Notes under the pieces: model-generated | The model's database searches: none | What the model was told of the DNA's origin: nothing | What the model saw: only the letters and a program-made list of their open reading frames with translations | DNA from: Candidatus Electrothrix marina | GTDB taxonomy: Bacteria; Desulfobacterota; Desulfobulbia; Desulfobulbales; Desulfobulbaceae | Reading direction: 5' to 3' | Assembly: GCA_004028495.1 (NCBI GenBank) | Contig: MTKS01000014.1 | Location: 1 to 17,546 of the forward strand | DNA: 17,546 nucleotides | Position numbers and translations under genes: made by a program | Shown here: piece by piece, positions 7,434 to 13,423 of the stretch | Layout of the letters: every line of letters begins with the position of its first letter | Position numbering within the stretch: the first letter of the stretch is position 1

Positions 7434-8459
7434 ATGAACATCATGAGCAATGGGCAATATCTTGGCCATGTCCGCAGGAATGATCCGCTTTACGGCTACC
7501 TGCGGCATGAAATTCATCCGCAAACCGGCAGGCCGCCTGAACGGGCAAAATATCGCGTTTTCCGTCTCAACGCCTCCAATGACGTTTTTCTCTATGAAGA
7601 AAAGTACAGCGGCGCAAAGTTCATCGGTAAATTTTTTCGCTGCGACCGAACCAAGGATGCAGACAAAGCTGCCGCCCGGCTGACCCATGAGTTTGATAAT
7701 CTCCAAGCCATGCGCGGTTGCGGCCTGACCGGCGCACCTCATCATGTGGCCCGACCTTTAGGACGAAACTACGCCCTCAATTCCCTTCTGGTCACGGAAA
7801 TCTGTGAAGGCGAGCTGTTAAGCACGGTGATTCTCGCGGCAATCCATAACGGCGAACAGGAAAAACTCTTCCGGCGATTGACGGCCTTGGCTTATTTTTT
7901 TTCAAAACTCCATAACCGAACAGCGAACGGCCGCAAGGTTGACTTCCAGCCGAGCTGTGACTATACAGAGCATCTTATCCGGAAGTTGCTGCGAATTCAT
8001 GGCCTCAAGGAAAAAGAAGCGGATGAACTGCGCTGGCTGCGTGATCAGTGGTGCCGGCAACAGCGGATGTGGGAAGATCGGCAGGTGCTGGTGCATGGCG
8101 ATGCCACCCCGGAAAATTTTAAATTTACCGGCGGCCTCAATGTGAGTACCTTTGATCTGGAGCGGGCGCATCGGGATGATCGAGTCTTTGATGTAGGCCG
8201 CATTGCCGGCGAGCTGAAGCATTTTTTTCTGCGTGATACAGGCAGTAAAGAGGCCGCAGAGCCCTTTATCGGTCACTTCCTCTGGGAATATGCCTGCCAT
8301 TTTCCCGACAGAGATAAGGCGTTCCGTTCTATCACTGCCAGGGTGCCGTTTTACATGGGGATTACTCTGCTGCGTATTGCCCGCAACAGCTGGATTGCTC
8401 AGGATTACCGCCGCTGTTTAATTTATGAGGCAAAAGAATGCCTACGGAGGTTTGCATGA
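7434..8459 (+). CDS. Aminoglycoside phosphotransferase (APH)-fold kinase
   Basis: The product has 341 residues. The catalytic loop is HGDATPENFKF (221-231), the HxDxxxxN motif of APH and choline-kinase-like enzymes with D223 as base and N228 as metal ligand; STFDLERA at 238-245 supplies the second metal aspartate D241. K66 in GKFF and E86 are candidates for the ATP-anchoring Lys-Glu pair. Such kinases phosphorylate small hydroxyl compounds or sugars; the substrate here is unknown and antibiotic resistance should not be assumed. The stop overlaps the next start (ATGA, 8456-8459), so translation is coupled to the HAD gene and the two products probably act on the same metabolite or pathway. The start is uncertain: ATG 7434 and ATG 7443 are both possible and neither has a good Shine-Dalgarno sequence. 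Confidence 0.85.
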   Translation: MNIMSNGQYLGHVRRNDPLYGYLRHEIHPQTGRPPERAKYRVFRLNASNDVFLYEEKYSGAKFIGKFFRCDRTKDADKAAARLTHEFDNLQAMRGCGLTGAPHHVARPLGRNYALNSLLVTEICEGELLSTVILAAIHNGEQEKLFRRLTALAYFFSKLHNRTANGRKVDFQPSCDYTEHLIRKLLRIHGLKEKEADELRWLRDQWCRQQRMWEDRQVLVHGDATPENFKFTGGLNVSTFDLERAHRDDRVFDVGRIAGELKHFFLRDTGSKEAAEPFIGHFLWEYACHFPDRDKAFRSITARVPFYMGITLLRIARNSWIAQDYRRCLIYEAKECLRRFA

Positions 8460-9253
8460 TCATCAAGGGCCTGATTTTTGATGTTAACGGTACGGTCACG
8501 GACATTGAGACCAATGAATGGCATGACGAAATTTATCGCATTCTCAGTAATGTGCTCCTGTATCAGGGTATTTCCTTAAGCGAACAGGAGGTGCGTGATC
8601 TGTATAATCGTCTGCTCAAGAGCCAGCGGGAGGCAGGTGGAGAACAGTATCCTGAGTTTAACGCGACCGGCATTTTCCGGGAGATGATCGACCTGCACGC
8701 GACGGAGTTCACCCGCAATTTACCTGCGGCAAAGCTGGAACAGCTGCCGCTTTTCCTGGCTGAAACCTTTCGGGCCGCCTCGCTTTTTCGTTTGAAACGC
8801 TACCGGGGAGTGACGGATACTATCAAGGAGCTGCATCAACAATATCAGTTGGCAGCTCTCTCGGACGGCCAAACGGCCTGGGCGGTACCGGAGCTGCGGG
8901 CCGCTGGTCTGCTTGACTATTTTACGCCGGTGATTGTGTCCGGTGACCACGGCTTCCGCAAGCCGGATCAGCGGCTTTTTGCCATGACCTTGGAGGTTAT
9001 GCAGCTCCGGCCGGAAGAGGTCCTCTTTGTCGGTAATGATATGTACCGCGATGTCTTCGGCGCACAACAGTTCGGCCTGAAAACCGTTTTTTTCCAATCC
9101 AATCAAGGGCGGCAAAAGTATGAAGGCACTGCGCCGGACTACATTATTTATACTTTCCCTGAGCTGCTGAACGCTGTCCGCTTCTTTACAGACCAGCCAG
9201 CCAGCCAGTTCTGCTTGAGCGCAACGAAAGCGGACAACCCTCAAATCATCTGA
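8456..9253 (+). CDS. HAD superfamily (HAD-IA-like) hydrolase with altered motif I
   Basis: The product has 265 residues from ATG 8456, chosen because GGAGG lies 6 nt upstream and the ATG overlaps the previous stop. The four HAD motifs are present: motif I FDVNGTVTD (nucleophile D9), motif II LSDGQ (S136), motif III K169 in GFRKPD, and motif IV GNDMYRD (193-199, D195 and D199). A cap domain fills about 20-115. In motif I the second aspartate, the usual general acid/base of phosphatases, is N11, so phosphatase activity may be reduced or the reaction may differ. The last ten or so residues (LSATKADNPQII) are encoded by a copy of the dispersed hairpin repeat, so the natural C-terminus was probably replaced. 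Together with the kinase gene it forms a kinase/hydrolase pair; the substrate is unknown. Confidence 0.87.
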   Translation: MIIKGLIFDVNGTVTDIETNEWHDEIYRILSNVLLYQGISLSEQEVRDLYNRLLKSQREAGGEQYPEFNATGIFREMIDLHATEFTRNLPAAKLEQLPLFLAETFRAASLFRLKRYRGVTDTIKELHQQYQLAALSDGQTAWAVPELRAAGLLDYFTPVIVSGDHGFRKPDQRLFAMTLEVMQLRPEEVLFVGNDMYRDVFGAQQFGLKTVFFQSNQGRQKYEGTAPDYIIYTFPELLNAVRFFTDQPASQFCLSATKADNPQII

Positions 9254-9272
9254 TTTTGTCACTCTCAGAATG
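9215..9272. repeat. Second copy of the dispersed hairpin element
   Basis: Bases 9215-9238 match the reverse complement of 2294-2317 at 23 of 24 positions. After a short spacer, CTGATTTTGTCACTCTCAG (from about 9250) resembles the other arm of the first copy (CTGATTTCGCTTCACTCA on its minus strand), so the whole stem-loop is present with a more decayed second arm. It overlaps the 3' end of the HAD gene. As in the first copy, the element sits at a gene end. Confidence 0.65.
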
Positions 9273-9340
9273 CTCCCCATTGCAGACAATCTTGAAAATA
9301 CGTTTTTGAATTATCATTTCCTTTGTAAAAGAAGAATATT

Positions 9341-9961
9341 ATGGATGAAAAAGAAATAAAACGAAATCGTATCAACGAATTAAGGATTAAGGCCTATTAT
9401 ACTGAAACGGTACGAGACAATTATAAAAATATTCACCCGGGTCTTTATCAGGCAAATTCTTATTATTTAGAGAGGCTGAAGCAGGAGCTTGGAGAATTAG
9501 AGAAATCATTCAGAGATATGGATGATAGAAATCAGCGTAAATTTTCTCGGGTAAAAATGCAACGGCCTGTACGCCTTGATTTCTGTTCAACACAATATCA
9601 AGGTGTTATTGACGATATCAGCCTGTGTGGTTCCTTTGTTAAAGGGGCGTTCAAACAGTCGAAGGGTGATATTTGCAAAATAGACCTAAAAGACTCTGTT
9701 TCATGTCAAGAGGGTGCTGTTCGCGCTATCGGCTCAATAATCAGGTGCAGTGACAGCGGTATTGCGATTGATTTTATCGCTATGAAAACAGAAAGTTATC
9801 ATTGGCTGGAAACAGAGCTGTTGACTAGAGCTGTTGATCCTTCGGTTTTGGAAGATGAAATTTTTCAGCGGAGCATTTTTGAATTTGACGATGACTTGGT
9901 GTGCAGCAGTGTTTTTAATGGTAGCAGAAACAAACTTAAGAAATTGCTCGACCTTCCTTAG
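9341..9961 (+). CDS. PilZ domain protein, predicted c-di-GMP receptor
   Basis: The product has 206 residues. Residues of about 1-62 are charged and helical and probably form a coiled coil. The PilZ domain follows: R66-KFS-R70 gives the RxxxR motif and D92-IS-LC-G97 the (D/N)xSxxG motif, both needed to bind cyclic di-GMP. The domain continues as beta strands to about 145 (GIAIDFIAM), and an acidic tail follows. There are no membrane segments or signal peptide, so it is cytoplasmic. PilZ proteins turn c-di-GMP levels into changes in motility, surface polysaccharide or transcription; no effector domain is present here, so it would act through a partner. It appears to be a single-gene unit and is A+T-richer than its neighbours. 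The ribosome site is weak (AGAAG about 6 nt before the ATG). Confidence 0.85.
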   Translation: MDEKEIKRNRINELRIKAYYTETVRDNYKNIHPGLYQANSYYLERLKQELGELEKSFRDMDDRNQRKFSRVKMQRPVRLDFCSTQYQGVIDDISLCGSFVKGAFKQSKGDICKIDLKDSVSCQEGAVRAIGSIIRCSDSGIAIDFIAMKTESYHWLETELLTRAVDPSVLEDEIFQRSIFEFDDDLVCSSVFNGSRNKLKKLLDLP

Positions 9962-10075
9962 TAGGCAGTAAATATTTTTTCATTATAGTCGGTTGGTTAT
10001 TCTACTCCGTACTTTTTAATCACTCCCTTCACGTATCTTTCCGCCTTAATCGGCTTGTCTTCCCTCTGCCAACCT

Positions 10076-10124
10076 TACTCCCCGATCACTCAGTAAATAT
10101 TCGGCAGGAGTTCACCGGGGAGTA
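10076..10124 (-). terminator. Hairpin downstream of sat-cysC
   Basis: A 9-bp perfect stem, TACTCCCCG (10076-10084) with CGGGGAGTA (10116-10124), encloses 31 nt. It lies 22 nt beyond the stop of the minus-strand Sat-CysC gene and downstream of the plus-strand PilZ gene. The loop is long and no T-run follows on either strand, so the call is tentative. Confidence 0.4.
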
Positions 10125-10145
10125 TATTCAGGCGGGAGAGCGGGC

Positions 10146-11858
10146 TTACCGAATATACCCCTGCTCTTCAAGATAAAGGAAAATCTCCTGCACCGCTTCC
10201 GCCGGAGTCATCTTTGAGGTATCGATGATGATTTCCGGATTGGTCGGCGCGATATACGGATCCGAGATACCGGTGACCCCTTTGACCAGACCGGCCCGTG
10301 CCTTTTCATACAAGCCTTTGCGATCACGCTGCTCGCAGACCTCCAGCGGGGTGGCGATGTGGATCTCAATATATCCTCCATATCGACTGATCAGGCGTCG
10401 GTTTGCCAGACGGGACTCCTCATAGGGCGCAATGGGAGCGCAGAGGGCGATGCCGCCGTTTTTGGTGATTTCACTGGCTACAAAACCGATCCTGGTGACG
10501 TTGAGATTACGGTGTTCCTCGGAAAAAGTCAGCTCCGAGGAGAGATTCTTGCGGACAATATCGCCGTCCAGCAGGGTGACCGGGCGATCACGCATCTCCA
10601 TAAAGCGCACCATCAATACCTTGGCAATGGTTGATTTTCCGGATCCGGACAGGCCGGTGAGAAAAACAGTGAAGCCCTGCTTGGAGCGGGGCGGGAAAGA
10701 ACGGCGCAGCTCGGCAACAACATTGGGAAAGGAAAACCATTCCGGGATGTTCTCTCCCTTTTCCAAACGCTGTTTTAACTCTCTGGAGGTGATATTTTTT
10801 ACATTTTTGTCCGGTACTTCGGAAAGATAGACATATTTCCCCTGTTCTTCCGCATAACCCATAGCCTGCTCCGGGACCATTTCAATGCCGGTTTTTTCAG
10901 CCAGCGAGGCAACAAGTTGCTGAGCTTCTCCTTGGGGATAAAACAGGTCGATATTTGTGCCCGCAAAGGGGTCGCCGTGGTCTGTTGCCACCATAAAATG
11001 AGTGCACCCGTAGTTTTTGCGGATCAGAGCATGCCAGAGTGCCTCTCTGGGGCCGGCATATCTTTCCGCCAGCGGGATAATGCCTAACTGAATCATATTT
11101 TTTGGAAAATGTTGGACAAATTCCTGATAGCAATGCACATGGGTGTAATGTTCCATGTTGCCGGGATGGTCCATGCCGACTACCGGGTGCAGGAAAATCG
11201 AGCCGCCGGTTTCCCGAGCCGCTGCCAGTACCATCTCGCGGTGGGCGCAGTGCAGGTATTCTCCGGTATGAAAACCCACCACCCGTCGCCAGCCGTATTG
11301 GAGAAAACGGCGGTTGCACTCTGCCGGAGTAAGGCGGAGATCACAAAAGTCATAATGGATAGGCAGGGTCACGCCTTCCACTGTTCCGCCGATATACCAA
11401 TCTTTCACGTCGGTGAACAGTTCCTGGACACCGGGATGCTGTTCAGGATCGGCAGTGCCGTAGACGGCTTCAGCTTCTGCTTTTTTATCCGCCTTCCAAA
11501 TATCGCTGATGGTGAGAATTGCCAGAAGAAAACCTTCCTGGTCATTGAGTCCTATGCACTGTCCCGGTTGCAGGGAAGCAGCGAACTCTTCGTTTACATC
11601 AAGGCAGACAGGAACGGGCCAGACAGATCCGTCGGTCAGGCGCATATCCCGCAACACGTTTTCGTAATCGTCCCGGCCCAGAAAACCGGCCAGCGGATAA
11701 AAAGCTCGATTTAATAGAGATTCAAGGTCGCGAAGTTGACGCCTGTTGAGATCCAGTGACGGGAGGCGCACTGCCTCGGCCCGCAGCTGCTTGGCCCGAC
11801 AGGAATGAACAATCAGGCTTTCGGAATAGGACACAGTATGAGCTAGGTTGTCTTTCAT
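10146..11858 (-). CDS. ATP-sulfurylase-like domain fused to APS kinase (Sat-CysC type)
   Basis: The product has 570 residues, the usual length for bacterial Sat-CysC fusions. Residues of about 20-165 form the PUA-like N-terminal part (RQLRDLESLLNRAFYPLAGF), 165-350 the sulfurylase fold, and 390-570 adenylylsulfate kinase, which makes PAPS from APS and ATP. The kinase looks active: P-loop GLSGSGKST (402-410), LDGDIVR (430-436), the lid region and GISDPY. The sulfurylase half keeps the fold and HCAH (203-206), but the QTRN motif expected at 197-200 reads HTGE, and the GRDHAGPG loop reads ATDHGDPF (291-298). Without these residues ATP plus sulfate chemistry is unlikely, so this half may be regulatory or may bind a ligand, with APS coming from another sulfurylase. 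The start ATG has no clear Shine-Dalgarno sequence. It appears to be a single-gene unit. Confidence 0.9.
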   Translation of the reverse strand: MKDNLAHTVSYSESLIVHSCRAKQLRAEAVRLPSLDLNRRQLRDLESLLNRAFYPLAGFLGRDDYENVLRDMRLTDGSVWPVPVCLDVNEEFAASLQPGQCIGLNDQEGFLLAILTISDIWKADKKAEAEAVYGTADPEQHPGVQELFTDVKDWYIGGTVEGVTLPIHYDFCDLRLTPAECNRRFLQYGWRRVVGFHTGEYLHCAHREMVLAAARETGGSIFLHPVVGMDHPGNMEHYTHVHCYQEFVQHFPKNMIQLGIIPLAERYAGPREALWHALIRKNYGCTHFMVATDHGDPFAGTNIDLFYPQGEAQQLVASLAEKTGIEMVPEQAMGYAEEQGKYVYLSEVPDKNVKNITSRELKQRLEKGENIPEWFSFPNVVAELRRSFPPRSKQGFTVFLTGLSGSGKSTIAKVLMVRFMEMRDRPVTLLDGDIVRKNLSSELTFSEEHRNLNVTRIGFVASEITKNGGIALCAPIAPYEESRLANRRLISRYGGYIEIHIATPLEVCEQRDRKGLYEKARAGLVKGVTGISDPYIAPTNPEIIIDTSKMTPAEAVQEIFLYLEEQGYIR

Positions 11859-12009
11859 AGGTGTTTAATATGATAATTAATGTAATTATGTGATGGAAGA
11901 GTTGCCCGGCTCTCAGTGAAATGCCTGCGAGAACTCTCCGGATGATTGCCGAACGTTGAATACACCGTTGTGCATATCCGCAAAAAGAATGCGGCAGCAG
12001 ATAGTTTGT

Positions 12010-12031
12010 AGACTGTACAGTCTCCGGCCGG
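12010..12031. promoter_or_regulatory. Perfect 14-nt palindrome next to CCGGCCGG, possible operator
   Basis: AGACTGTACAGTCT at 12010-12023 equals its own reverse complement and is directly followed by the 8-nt palindrome CCGGCCGG (12024-12031). It sits about 150 nt upstream of the sat-cysC start and about 100 nt upstream of the comEA-like -35 box. A dyad of this length in a divergent intergenic region suggests a dimeric regulator's site; nothing in the window names the regulator. Confidence 0.4.
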
Positions 12032-12130
12032 CAAAAAAAAGTTGAAATTGTAAAAAAAGAAATTTTATTGCGCGGCAATAATATTTTCGGAATTTTGTTG
12101 TAATGTGTCGTAATAGCATGTTTTTCCTTG

Positions 12131-12160
12131 TTGACTTCCAGGGGAGGCCGAGCATATAGT
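12131..12160 (+). promoter_or_regulatory. Sigma-70-type promoter of the comEA-like gene
   Basis: TTGACT (12131-12136) and TATAGT (12155-12160) are close to the -35 and -10 consensus and separated by 18 nt. Transcription would start near 12167, giving a leader of about 70 nt that includes the small TGCCTG/CAGGCA hairpin at 12188-12205. Confidence 0.7.
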
Positions 12161-12236
12161 ACAATTACTCCGGAGCGTGACAGACAATGCCTGTGCGAGC
12201 AGGCACCATATTAAAAAAATCAAGAAGGAAGGCATT

Positions 12237-12584
12237 ATGAAATCATTCTACTTCACCCTGTTCTTTGTTTTTTTCCTGACGACTTCGGCTGCTGCTGTTG
12301 TCAATATTAATACAGCGAGCTTGGAAGAGTTGACCTCTTTGCCCGGTATAGGGCAGGTCAAGGCTGAGTCGATTCTCAAGTATCGGGAGGAAAAAGGTCT
12401 GTTCAACAAGGTTGATGAGCTGAAAAACGTGTATGGAATCGGTGCAAAAATTGTTGCGCGGCTCAAAGACGAGATCACTGTCGGCGAGGCTGCCCCGGCT
12501 GTGGCCGCAACCGCTGTGGAAAAACAAACAGCGCAGAAAGTGCCGGAGGAACAAACCCTATCAATGCCTCCAGCCAAAAAATAG
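12237..12584 (+). CDS. ComEA-like secreted helix-hairpin-helix DNA-binding protein
   Basis: The product has 115 residues. The start is ATG 12237, preceded by AAGGAAGG about 6 nt upstream; an in-frame ATG 20 codons earlier has no ribosome site. Residues 1-20 form a signal peptide with a cleavage site around SAAA-VV. The rest up to about 85 is the ComEA-type double helix-hairpin-helix: VNINTASLEELTSLPGIG (22-39), AESILKYREEKGLF, then VYGIGAKIVARLKDEI. The tail is Ala/Pro/Lys-rich and unstructured. Exported proteins of this type bind incoming double-stranded DNA in the periplasm during natural transformation, but single-domain versions are widespread and many have no tested role. No other competence gene is near. 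The promoter at 12131-12160 and the hairpin beyond 12606 delimit it as a single-gene transcript. Confidence 0.88.
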   Translation: MKSFYFTLFFVFFLTTSAAAVVNINTASLEELTSLPGIGQVKAESILKYREEKGLFNKVDELKNVYGIGAKIVARLKDEITVGEAAPAVAATAVEKQTAQKVPEEQTLSMPPAKK

Positions 12585-12605
12585 CGCAATACCGGAAGAA
12601 AAGAC

Positions 12606-12683
12606 GAGAGGGAGCCCGGCTGTTGTTATTTTTTTTGCCGCTCAATGCATTGTTGATGCGGTAAAGATCAAGCTCCCTTTCTC
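12606..12683. terminator. Bidirectional long-stem terminator candidate
   Basis: GAGAGGGAGC (12606-12615) pairs with GCTCCC (12672-12677) and TCTC (12680-12683), with a 2-nt bulge. It is placed between the convergent comEA-like and response-regulator genes. Pyrimidine-rich, T-containing tails follow the stem on both strands. An inner small hairpin (CCGC/GCGG, about 12636-12662) may stack inside. It is a plausible shared terminator, weaker than the classical one after rpsI. Confidence 0.45.
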
Positions 12684-12724
12684 TCCATCTATTCAGTATG
12701 TTGACAAAAACAGGAAAGAGAGAT

Positions 12725-13414
12725 TTATGTGCGTTCATCCAGTCTTGACACGGCCAGGATGAGAGCGTCATGCAGGGGGACAGGGTCGTCCGGCGGCGTA
12801 ATTCCATGCCCCCCTTTGCAGGTTTTGATTATCGGCGATTCCCAGGAAAGCATTTCTGTGACCGCATTCACCCCTTTCCTTCCGGCAGCTTCGGCTTCAA
12901 GAAGATTTCCCTGTCGGATTCGAATGACCCCCCGTTCCCTTTTCGCATTAATAACAATGATATCGGTTGAATGGTTTCCCATGCCGATGAGTTGCAGTAA
13001 ATCGGCCAAGGGAATTGTGTCCAGGACGGTGGTATTGCCGGATTCTTTAGCAAAAATACCCGCCATTACTTTGAGCAGTTCCTCGAATTTGAAGGGATAC
13101 GGAATAATAGCGGAGACACCGCTGTGGTAGGCGGATCGTTTGATTTCTTCTGTAAGCTCACTGCTGTACAGAACAACATGGGTTTCCGCATACCAGCGAC
13201 GGACGGAGAGCAGCAGTTCCACCCCGCTTTCCCCGGAAAGCTGGACATTGGCGACGGCCAGATCAACGGTGAATTTACGCAGAATTTCCGTGGCCTTGGT
13301 TAAGTTTGAGGCAAAGGCGAGCTGATAGATGTTTTTGAAGGGAACAAAGGCTTCCCGCAAATCCAGCAGAAAATCTTTGTCCCGATCAACGATCAGAATG
13401 TTTTTACGGCTCAT
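12725..13414 (-). CDS. Degenerate receiver domain fused to DUF4388 (PATAN)
   Basis: The product has 229 residues. Residues 1-122 have the shape of a response-regulator receiver: ILIVDRD at 6-12 (acidic D10 and D12), a hydrophobic strand at 52-57, and VLYSS at 81-85. The phosphoacceptor position reads N56 (VANVQLSGESG instead of a D-containing strand end), and the conserved lysine before the final Pro-Phe is Y106 (PYPF). So the domain probably cannot be phosphorylated in the usual way. Residues of about 127-205 are a DUF4388/PATAN domain (IPLADLLQLI, GVIRIRQGNLLEAEA, LSWES), a module common in Deltaproteobacteria signalling proteins and thought to mediate protein contacts. It is the last gene of the usp/MBL operon, 9 nt after the MBL stop, so its input probably comes from those partners. 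No output DNA-binding domain is present. Confidence 0.85.
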   Translation of the reverse strand: MSRKNILIVDRDKDFLLDLREAFVPFKNIYQLAFASNLTKATEILRKFTVDLAVANVQLSGESGVELLLSVRRWYAETHVVLYSSELTEEIKRSAYHSGVSAIIPYPFKFEELLKVMAGIFAKESGNTTVLDTIPLADLLQLIGMGNHSTDIIVINAKRERGVIRIRQGNLLEAEAAGRKGVNAVTEMLSWESPIIKTCKGGHGITPPDDPVPLHDALILAVSRLDERT

Positions 13415-13423
13415 GAATTCCCG

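Larger units (their letters stand above)
11859..12236. other. 378-nt divergent intergenic region
   Basis: The region lies between the minus-strand sat-cysC gene and the plus-strand comEA-like gene and holds no gene I can support. It contains a perfect 14-nt palindrome and a CCGGCCGG block, a 7-bp hairpin at 12065-12081 (TTATTGC-GCG-GCAATAA) within an A+T-rich stretch, a strong plus-strand promoter near 12131-12160, and a small leader hairpin at 12188-12205 (TGCCTG/CAGGCA) upstream of the comEA-like start. I could not find a convincing sigma-70 promoter for sat-cysC. Confidence 0.55.

Noticed and set aside
7434..8459. Calling the APH-fold protein an aminoglycoside resistance gene
   Set aside because: Only the general kinase motifs are visible; most APH-fold proteins phosphorylate other compounds, and the HAD partner argues for metabolism.
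8720..9289. 189-codon minus-strand frame opposite the HAD gene
   Set aside because: The HAD motifs on the other strand are convincing and this frame has no family match; it is a shadow.
9966..10101. The 11-mer CAGTAAATATT occurs at about 9966-9976 and 10091-10101
   Set aside because: It is short and A+T-rich in an A+T-rich spacer, with no further shared flanks; chance is a sufficient explanation.
11200..11330. Possible frameshift explaining the odd HTGE motif in the sulfurylase domain
   Set aside because: The bases read through without a break and the residues on both sides match the family in the same frame (WRRVVGF before, HCAHREM after), so the change is substitution, not a shift.
11100..11714. 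Long frame opposite the Sat-CysC gene (201 codons)
   Set aside because: It is antisense to a clearly conserved gene and its product has no recognisable family; it follows from the codon use of the real gene.
12237..12584. Evidence for a competence locus
   Set aside because: Only a single ComEA-like protein is present, with no comEC, comF or pilus genes nearby; natural transformation cannot be claimed.
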